In this document: piece after piece, positions 58,107 to 64,000 of the stretch
How positions within the stretch are numbered: the stretch's first letter is position 1
Layout of the letters: the number at the start of each line of letters is the position of its first letter
From: Ferrimonas balearica
GTDB taxonomy: Bacteria; Pseudomonadota; Gammaproteobacteria; Enterobacterales; Shewanellaceae
Direction: 5' to 3'
Length of the DNA: 64,000 nucleotides
Assembly (NCBI RefSeq): GCF_019802055.1
Contig: NZ_JAHVHW010000007.1
Location: 1,451,403-1,515,402 of the forward strand
Program-made: the position numbers and the translations under genes
The notes under the pieces: model-generated
Told to the model about the DNA's origin: nothing
Databases searched by the model: none
The model's input: the letters and a program-made list of their open reading frames with translations, nothing else

Positions 58107-58523
58107 ATGAACCGATTGACTCTGCTCGGCACACTGCTACTCAGCGCCACCTCGGTATTCGCAGGCGAACTGGAGCTCGGTGAAAATGTGCGGGTTCTGA
58201 CCCTGAACGGTGAACCCGTCAACGCATTTAATGAAAGCCTTGGCATTGGTCCCGGTTCGCAAATCATCACGGTACGCTTTGATGCTCTGTATGAAGCCAC
58301 TGCAGAGGATCATGAGTTTGTCCGTTCGGCCGTTCAGGTCATTCGTTTTGAAGCGGACGGCAATGAGCGCTACATCCTGCAGACGCCCCGGATGGATCTG
58401 GCACAGGCACGTCGTTTTGCTGAAGATCCCCAGTTCCAGCTTACCCGCAGCGATGGTGAACGGGTCGCCCACCGGACCTGGAGCCGCGATGAATTGTTAG
58501 CGGAACTGCTGGCCAAACCGTAA
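58107..58523 (+). CDS. DUF2057 (YccT/CsgI-like) periplasmic protein
   Basis: Seen: 138 residues, signal peptide MNRLTLLGTLLLSATSVFAG, then the DUF2057 pattern LELGENVRVLTLNGEPVNAF, GSQIITVRFDALYEATAEDH, VRSAVQVIRFEAD and WSRDELLAELLAKP. Known: in E. coli the relative YccT/CsgI affects curli formation; other members are uncharacterised. Context: 57 bp after phoQ, so possibly PhoP-controlled, and with a ribosome-binding site that can be masked. Confidence 0.85.
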   Translation: MNRLTLLGTLLLSATSVFAGELELGENVRVLTLNGEPVNAFNESLGIGPGSQIITVRFDALYEATAEDHEFVRSAVQVIRFEADGNERYILQTPRMDLAQARRFAEDPQFQLTRSDGERVAHRTWSRDELLAELLAKP

Positions 58524-58587
58524 CACCCTGTACCCTTTAGATTTCTGTTCATATAAACTGTCGGCAACATCAAAGTTGCCGTCAGTT

Positions 58588-59838
58588 ATGAGCTCAACAA
58601 ACACCAAACTCACTCTCGATAAAGTCCGGGTCGGGCACTATGTTCGATTGCCAATTCCTTGGCGGGACCACCCCTTTATGTTCAACAGTTTTCAGATCAA
58701 GGAACCTCAGCAGATCGCCCTGCTGAAGCGTCTGAAACTGGAGTTTGTCTACATCGACCCCGAGCGCTCCGATGTCAGCGAGGCAGACGCCTCTTCGCAG
58801 CCAACCGCGAACGAGGACGCCATCGCGCAGGCACAGAACGCGCTGGCGGAAGCCAAAAAAGCCCGCATCGAACGGCTTAAGGCCTATCGTCGCGGCTTGA
58901 AAACCACCAGCCAGAAATACCGGGATAACCTGGCCAGAACCCGTTCGCTCAGCAGCAAGGTACGCGCCCGCCCCGAAGAGGGCGTTCGGGCCGCGACAGA
59001 GATGGTTCAGGGCATCATGGAGGAGTTGATGACCTCCGACGGCCTGGAGCTTCACCTGATGAGTGAAGGGGAGCACAAGGACGCGATCCACCATCACGGG
59101 CTCAACGTCACGGTACTCGCCCTGATGTTGGCCAAACGTCTCGGCCTGACCGAAATGGAGATGGAGATCGTTGGGCTTGGTGCCCTGTTCCATGACTTTG
59201 GCAAACTTCGGCTGCCCGGTGGGCTGGCCAGCCGTCTGCCCAAGACGCAGGCGGAGCTTTCCGCATACAAGTCCCACCCGAACCTGGCAACCCAGTTGAT
59301 TGACGGTGACAACGGGCTGCCCTGGCAGGCGGTGGCGATCATCCGCCAGCACCACGAGTTTCTCGATGGTACCGGCTATCCGGAAGGAATGAAGGGTGAG
59401 CACATCGATCCGCTGGCCCAACTGGTGACGGTGGTCAACGAATACGACAACCTGGTTCACCATCCGGACCCTCGCAAGCGGCGCACTCCCAATATCGCGC
59501 TGGGCTGGATGTACAAACATCGCCAGGAACAACTCAACCGCTTGTACCTGCAGCAGTTCATCAAGATGATGGGGGTCTACCCACCGGGCTCCATTGTGCA
59601 ACTGGACAACGGCCAGTACGGCATCGTCATGTCCATTAATGAGCAAAATCTGCTGAGTCCCAACGTCATGCTCTACGATCCTGCCATCCCCGTGCAGGAA
59701 GCGGCCGTACTGAGCCTGGGTGATGAGGGGCTTAAAGTGACTCGGTGCGTGCCGCCGGACGCCTTATCAAAATCGGCGTACGAGTATCTGAGCCCCAGAG
59801 AGCGCATCAACTACTTTATTCAGGGCAAAAAGAGCTGA
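58588..59838 (+). CDS. HD-GYP domain cyclic di-GMP phosphodiesterase
   Basis: Role: degrades cyclic di-GMP to GMP, lowering this second messenger. Seen: 416 residues from ATG 58588 (MSSTNTKLTLDKVRVGHYVR). The N-terminal DUF3391 domain (about 8-60) ends in VYIDPERSD; a Lys/Arg-rich linker follows; the HD-GYP domain has HHHGLNVTVLALMLAKRLG (about 168-186), FHDFGKLRLPG (the HD pair, about 201-211) and HHEFLDGTGYPEG (about 255-267). All metal-binding and GYP residues are intact, so activity is likely. Context: single gene. Confidence 0.95.
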   Translation: MSSTNTKLTLDKVRVGHYVRLPIPWRDHPFMFNSFQIKEPQQIALLKRLKLEFVYIDPERSDVSEADASSQPTANEDAIAQAQNALAEAKKARIERLKAYRRGLKTTSQKYRDNLARTRSLSSKVRARPEEGVRAATEMVQGIMEELMTSDGLELHLMSEGEHKDAIHHHGLNVTVLALMLAKRLGLTEMEMEIVGLGALFHDFGKLRLPGGLASRLPKTQAELSAYKSHPNLATQLIDGDNGLPWQAVAIIRQHHEFLDGTGYPEGMKGEHIDPLAQLVTVVNEYDNLVHHPDPRKRRTPNIALGWMYKHRQEQLNRLYLQQFIKMMGVYPPGSIVQLDNGQYGIVMSINEQNLLSPNVMLYDPAIPVQEAAVLSLGDEGLKVTRCVPPDALSKSAYEYLSPRERINYFIQGKKS

Positions 59839-60062
59839 CCCACTGGGTGAAACCCAGATCTCAGCGCCACAATACCGGGCCAGAGTTTTTCTGGCCTGGT
59901 TATCCCCTCAGTGCTTAAGCGCCTCCTCCTCCCTAACCCCCTCAGTTACCTTGCGAAACACCAGCAGGCCATCCATCTTTAACGGACGCGCCTAACCGAC
60001 GCGGCATGGACCGACCTTCCCGACATTGGACGTTGCGGCTACCCAACGATACGGAGGGGAGC

Positions 60063-60407
60063 ATGACTTCACTGCCGGATTTCGACACGCTGCAACAACT
60101 GGCCCAACACGACCCGGATGCCCTTGCCCGCCTGCGCCAACGCCTTATCGACGAGACCATCCAGTCCGCCCCACCCGCCCGACAAGCGCAGCTGCACGCC
60201 CTTCAGTCCCACGTGGACCGAACTCTGCAACGATCCAGCAACCCCTACCACGGTTTGGTGCAGGTGATGGCGATGATGCAGGACAAGTTGTACTGCCTCG
60301 CTCTGGTGATGAACGAGCCGGACGTCTACCTGAGTCAACAGGCAAATATCTTGCCTTTTAGAGCAGATGTTAATCAGCCCGGAGATCAGGGCAGCAACGG
60401 AGCGTGA
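60063..60407 (+). CDS. DUF3135 domain protein
   Basis: Seen: 114 residues from ATG 60063, which follows GGAGGGGAG. The pattern PDFDTLQQLAQHDPDALARLR - LIDETIQSAP - LHALQSHVDRTLQRSSNP - LVQVMAMMQDKLYCLA matches DUF3135, a helical cytoplasmic family of unknown function in marine gammaproteobacteria. Context: 108 bp upstream of the DedA gene, so perhaps cotranscribed. Confidence 0.85.
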   Translation: MTSLPDFDTLQQLAQHDPDALARLRQRLIDETIQSAPPARQAQLHALQSHVDRTLQRSSNPYHGLVQVMAMMQDKLYCLALVMNEPDVYLSQQANILPFRADVNQPGDQGSNGA

Positions 60408-60515
60408 CCAACCCGTCATAAATGGCGATTATTCGTGTTCGATTTTACTCCTGCTGGCTATGCTGAGAGCCCCCCAAGCGCGCTATGACGGCGCCCAAAC
60501 CACCGTACACGCAGA

Positions 60516-61256
60516 ATGATCGATGTAATTCACGCCATTTGGTATCAGGATGTGGGATTCTTGCAGCAATATCCCCACATTTGGCTACTGGTACTCTGCC
60601 TTTTTCTGATCCTGATGATCGAATCGGCCTTCGTATTCCTGCCCCTCCCTGGGGACAGCATCGTTATTTTTGGTGGTGCACTGGTTGGGCTGGGCATCGT
60701 GGATCCCAGCGTCAGTATTGTGGTGATTCCAATGGCCGCGGCAGTGGGTGGATACCTGGCATATGAGCAGGGACGATGGCTGGAGCAGCGCCCCTCCCGT
60801 TTCAACATTGAGCGACTTCTGCCCAATGGCACCCTGGAGCGAGCGGCAGAGCTGTTTCGCCGTCGCGGTATCCTGGCGCTGTTTGCCGCCCGATTCCTGC
60901 CCTTCGTGCGGGTACTGGTACCGATGCTGATGGGAGCCGCACGTTTGTCACGTCGGCGTTTTGCTCTGGTGAATGCCATCAGTGCGTTCTGTTGGGCCGG
61001 ATGTCTCGGCCTGTTTGGCGCCTTTGTGGTGAACACCCCCTTCTATCAGGAACACAGCGCCCTGATTGCCCGCGCCGCCGTATTGCTGCCATTGGCTCTG
61101 TTTGCCTCGGCAATCATCGCCGTGCTGTACCGCCACTTTCGTCAGCAGCCGCCGACGCTGCCCAGCATGTCGGTCGATGTTCCGCTAACGCCGGCTCCTC
61201 AAGGCGAGCAGAGTGCCCTGGACCAGAACATCGAACAGGATCACACCGTACGCTAG
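60516..61256 (+). CDS. DedA-family membrane protein
   Basis: Role: DedA/SNARE-associated proteins act as lipid scramblases or flippases (undecaprenyl phosphate or phosphatidylethanolamine transport in recent work). Seen: 246 residues. IESAFVFLPLPGDSIVIFGG (near 36-55) is the conserved E..PxPGE/D motif; RRRGILALFAARFLPFVRVLVPM (near 114) is the F.RFxPxVR motif, and ALVNAISAFCWAGCLGLFG the final conserved helix. The C-terminal tail (about 215-246) is polar and overlaps the convergent antiporter gene by 72 bp. Confidence 0.92.
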   Translation: MIDVIHAIWYQDVGFLQQYPHIWLLVLCLFLILMIESAFVFLPLPGDSIVIFGGALVGLGIVDPSVSIVVIPMAAAVGGYLAYEQGRWLEQRPSRFNIERLLPNGTLERAAELFRRRGILALFAARFLPFVRVLVPMLMGAARLSRRRFALVNAISAFCWAGCLGLFGAFVVNTPFYQEHSALIARAAVLLPLALFASAIIAVLYRHFRQQPPTLPSMSVDVPLTPAPQGEQSALDQNIEQDHTVR

Positions 61257-62303
61257 GGACTGCACGGTCCACCACGCTGGCAGATGAGTGGGCAGGGCCA
61301 GCACTAAAGCCAGAGTGATGGGGCCGCGACTGGGCGCCAACAGCCAGATGCTGCGCTCTCCGGGTTTGATGGGAAGCCCTGGCCACAACAGCCAGGGCAA
61401 CAGCGACCCAAGTCGGATAAGCGCGGCACTGGCAATGCCCAGCCCCATAGCCCAGTAGCGTTCCGTGAACATGGCGGCGGTCAGGGAAAAGCCCAGTATC
61501 ACCACCAATGCGTCACCCAAGAATGGGCTTAATCGGCGACAGGGCAGCGTGTGCTGCCATCGGCTACGAACCCAGAATACGGCCGTTAATACCACCACCA
61601 ACCCCGGAATCCCCAGCACTAACTCGCTCAGCAAAAAGAGCCACCAAAGCCATAGCCCGGTTCCCAAGACACCCCACTGCGCTCCCCCACTCAGGCGCCA
61701 AACCTGTGCCCCCACCCATCCCACCAGCAGCGCCATCGCCAACAACTTCACCAGCGTCAATACCAGAACCGGCAGGGACACCGAGCCCAACTCTCCCACA
61801 CTGACCAACGTCAGCAGCAATGCCAGAGTGAGAGGTTCCACTACCGCAGCTTCCCCTTCCAGCCAGGCATTGACCCGGGGGTATTGTTTTACCCAGGGCT
61901 CACCGAATGCCGGGTCAACGGTGGCCAGCAAAGTGGCCGCGAGGAGTGCGGACAGCAGGGGGAATCCAGGATGATCGAGCCCCTTGAACAAGGCATAAGT
62001 GGTCCCGGCCAGCATCAGGGAGAGGGTCAACAGTGACTGCAATAAAATATTCAGTCGATAACGGGCCAGCCGCCGCAGCGGCAGTCGCGCAGCCATCTCC
62101 CAGACCAGAATGGGCAGGAAGAGGTAGAGAATCACCTGAGTTAACCCCTGAGCATCCCAGCCACTCTCCCACCCCATCAGGGAGACGCTCTGTCCGGCCA
62201 CAGTGCCCAGTATCAACAACAGGGGATAGCGAACAGCGCTGTCCAGAGGGCGGCACAACGCCACCACTGTCGCCAGTACGGCCACCGAAAGGATCCCATT
62301 CAA
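61185..62303 (-). CDS. Cation/proton antiporter (CPA-like membrane protein)
   Basis: Role: probably sodium or potassium/proton exchange in the inner membrane. Seen: 372 residues with about eleven helices. ALLAATLLATVDPAFGEPWV (near 140) aligns with the ATDP...E motif of CPA1/NhaP antiporters, followed by LEGEAAVVEPLTLALLLTLV, where the usual GESLxND has lost Asn-Asp (VVEP instead). That substitution leaves transport activity uncertain. The second half includes PFLGDALVVILGFSLTAAMF and GLGIASAALIRLGSLLPWL. Context: single gene, convergent with DedA. Confidence 0.85.
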   Translation of the reverse strand: MNGILSVAVLATVVALCRPLDSAVRYPLLLILGTVAGQSVSLMGWESGWDAQGLTQVILYLFLPILVWEMAARLPLRRLARYRLNILLQSLLTLSLMLAGTTYALFKGLDHPGFPLLSALLAATLLATVDPAFGEPWVKQYPRVNAWLEGEAAVVEPLTLALLLTLVSVGELGSVSLPVLVLTLVKLLAMALLVGWVGAQVWRLSGGAQWGVLGTGLWLWWLFLLSELVLGIPGLVVVLTAVFWVRSRWQHTLPCRRLSPFLGDALVVILGFSLTAAMFTERYWAMGLGIASAALIRLGSLLPWLLWPGLPIKPGERSIWLLAPSRGPITLALVLALPTHLPAWWTVQSLAYGVILFDVLVQGTLLALRSRR

Positions 62304-62559
62304 CGCGGTTACCCCCGACTTCGACCCATTTACCTTAAAGCGGGACTTTTGCCGGTGAAATCCCGACCGTTAGGTGCATTTTCCGTGACACTTAATTGAA
62401 TTTTATATTTCAACCCGGGCGCAAAAGCCCATGAATCGTGGCACTGGAGGCGCACGAAACAAACGCCAACATAACCTTAACTTTAGTGAAACATTCCGCA
62501 ACTAGCTTGCTTCGCCAACTTCATCACAACAACACGCAAGTTGGTTGCGGAGACCTTCA

Positions 62560-64000
62560 ATGAAACTGAAAAATCTCTTTACTCTGAGTGCCCTTACGTC
62601 TGCCCTGCTGCTCGCAGGCTGTGGTGGCGATATCAATATCAATACTGGTAGTGAAACGACGCCCACCACTCCGACCAATCCCGATCCGACCTCGCCCACT
62701 GAAAAGGCCTATGGCGCCTTTGCGGCCCGCAGCACCCAAATGGCAACGGTGGACGGCAAAGAGGTTTGGACGCTGTCTGGCAACCTGATTGGTGAGAGCA
62801 TCAACCTGGGAGCCGATGTGGTCTGGGAGCTTTCCGGCGCCGTGGTTGTGGGGGGAGACAACACCAATCAGACCGTACTGACCATCGCTCCGGGCACCAA
62901 GATCCTTGGAAATTCCGACGCCTATCTGGTGATCAGCCGCGGCTCTCAAATTATGGCTGAAGGGACTGCGGCAAACCCGATCGTTTTTACTTCTGTGGAG
63001 TCCGGTCTGGGCCTGACCACCGACCGCGGTCAGTGGGGGGGGCTGGTACTGCTGGGCAACGCCCCGGTGAACTCCTGTGCTGATCTTGCCAACTGTGACG
63101 TGGCATTCGAGGTCGGCAACCACAACTACGGCGGCAATAACGAGGCCGACAGCTCTGGCTCGCTAAAGTATGTTCGCGTTGAGTTCGGTGGCTTCAAGAT
63201 CAACGACACGCAGGAGCTGAACGGCGTCTCCTTTGCCGGTGTCGGCTCCGGCACCCAGGTGGATTACCTGCAGGTGCACATGAACGACGATGACGGCATC
63301 GAGTTCTGGGGTGGCAACGCCACGGTGAAGCACGTTGTGCTGACCGGCAACTTCGACGACTCTCTCGATTGGACCAACGGCTGGCGTGGTGCAGCCCAGC
63401 ATGTCTACATCCGCACCGAAGACAACAGTGCCAACCGGGGCATTGAGGCTGACAGTTCCAAGTCCGGTACCGATGAGCCGATGTCCAAGCCCACGCTTGC
63501 CAACCTGACCCTGCAACTGGGTGGGGGCACCAACGGCGGTGGTGATGATGCGGAAGGGATCCTGTTCCGGGTCGGCACCGGCGCCAGCGTTTTCAACACA
63601 CTGGTCAAGGGCAGCCTGGAAACCGGTGAGTGTCTGGAGATCAACGACGCCAGCACCATCGCCAACGCCGATGCCGCCGAACTGACCATGACCCACAGCC
63701 TGATCGACTGCGTCGAGCCGTTCAAAAATCCGAAGGATGATGGCGGCAATGCCCTGATGGATGTCGCCGCCTGGTTCCAAGGCCAGGAGGGCAACCTCGT
63801 TGGCGCTGCCGCACTGGAAGGCTACCAGCCCTCTGCGGTTTCTCCGGCCCTGACCGGCGGAAAGACCGGCCTGGCCAACATCGACAGCCGCCTTGACGAT
63901 GCAGACTACATCGGGGCCTTTGATGGCAACGACGACTGGACTCTAGGCTGGACCACCGCCATTCACGACGAGGGTGACACGCCAGTTGTGCTGACTCCCC
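62560..64000 (+). CDS. Predicted lipoprotein with repeats, incomplete at the window edge
   Basis: Seen: ATG 62560 with GGAG 6-7 bases upstream; 480 codons are open to the window end without a stop. Signal LFTLSALTSALLLAGCGG gives a lipobox LAGC (Cys about 21), followed by a Thr/Pro/Asn linker (ETTPTTPTNPDPTSPTE). The rest is beta-rich, with repeated GG.....V.YLQV/V.V.F motifs (SLKYVRVEFGG, VDYLQVHMNDDDGIEFWGG, VKHVVLTGNFDD) suggesting a parallel beta-helix, and DDGxE/DDSLD acidic turns. I recall similar uncharacterised lipoproteins in marine gammaproteobacteria. Function unknown. Confidence 0.85.
   Translation, partial: MKLKNLFTLSALTSALLLAGCGGDININTGSETTPTTPTNPDPTSPTEKAYGAFAARSTQMATVDGKEVWTLSGNLIGESINLGADVVWELSGAVVVGGDNTNQTVLTIAPGTKILGNSDAYLVISRGSQIMAEGTAANPIVFTSVESGLGLTTDRGQWGGLVLLGNAPVNSCADLANCDVAFEVGNHNYGGNNEADSSGSLKYVRVEFGGFKINDTQELNGVSFAGVGSGTQVDYLQVHMNDDDGIEFWGGNATVKHVVLTGNFDDSLDWTNGWRGAAQHVYIRTEDNSANRGIEADSSKSGTDEPMSKPTLANLTLQLGGGTNGGGDDAEGILFRVGTGASVFNTLVKGSLETGECLEINDASTIANADAAELTMTHSLIDCVEPFKNPKDDGGNALMDVAAWFQGQEGNLVGAAALEGYQPSAVSPALTGGKTGLANIDSRLDDADYIGAFDGNDDWTLGWTTAIHDEGDTPVVLTP

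Noticed and set aside
59878-59896. Hairpin GGCCAG-N7-CTGGCC as terminator of the HD-GYP gene
   Set aside because: Short stem, T-run in the loop rather than after it; not a convincing terminator.
1-64000. CRISPR arrays, rRNA and tRNA genes
   Set aside because: No regularly spaced repeats and no tRNA-like cloverleaf or rRNA motifs were seen.
1-64000. Insertion sequences, integrases or prophage genes
   Set aside because: No transposase, integrase or phage structural gene is visible; the only mobile-looking items are short inverted repeats.

Overview
The window is a dense stretch of GC-rich bacterial chromosome (about 60 percent GC by eye) with some 65 protein genes, no rRNA, tRNA or CRISPR array. 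Gene families suggest a marine, respiratory gammaproteobacterium near Ferrimonas/Shewanella: a periplasmic tetraheme cytochrome with a Tat-exported flavoprotein reductase, a diheme cytochrome, PhoPQ, DUF3332, DUF3135, DUF2057/YccT, NupC-DeoD, and a PhaR/phasin pair. The genus is an inference; no 16S gene is present.

Layout. 1-3311: a divergent LysR regulator faces a 59-aa membrane peptide, an SbtA-type bicarbonate transporter and purEK, apparently one operon. 3331-6742 (minus): a tightly overlapped seven-gene run (GNAT, DUF1643, two PD-(D/E)XK-like proteins, a secreted protein, RDD and small membrane proteins). 6850-14319: a MacAB-like exporter (adaptor, ATPase, two permeases) followed by its own NtrC-type response regulator and histidine kinase; upstream are a sigma-54 promoter and a palindromic candidate enhancer. 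14752-18735: a lone 1327-aa YobI-type P-loop NTPase with base composition unlike its neighbours, a candidate defence or stress gene. 19049-24587 (minus): SDR, deoD, nupC, CatB-type acetyltransferase, S51 peptidase, DUF2569. 24675-27715 (minus): an ABC-2/HlyD exporter of the YbhGFSR type. 27850-30180: membrane protein, SET-domain protein and an unrecognised 450-aa membrane protein. 30426-35644: tetraheme cytochrome plus flavoprotein reductase, orphan secreted proteins and a Crp/Fnr regulator. 35895-45904: DUF1254/1214 protein, exported amidohydrolase, SUKH-like protein, PhoX-like lipoprotein with a collagen-like tract, diheme cytochrome coupled to a membrane protein. 46024-48731: a stand-alone secDF pair. 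48810-51694: small proteins, DUF3332, phaR-phasin with two identical operators, yebG with a LexA-like box. 51914-55805: an ATP-grasp-like ORF running into the antisense of a PhnCDE-like transporter. 55999-58523: phoPQ and a YccT-like protein whose Shine-Dalgarno can be sequestered. 58588-62303: HD-GYP protein, DUF3135, DedA, cation/proton antiporter. 62560 to the end: a lipoprotein cut by the window edge.

Strongest observations: bicarbonate transporter adjoining the bicarbonate-consuming PurK/PurE pair; the self-contained sigma-54 circuit of the exporter; the paired PhaR operators; the YobI-type NTPase island; and the SET-domain/membrane-protein pair. Start sites were chosen from ribosome-binding sites, overlaps and family alignments recalled from memory; no database search was possible.
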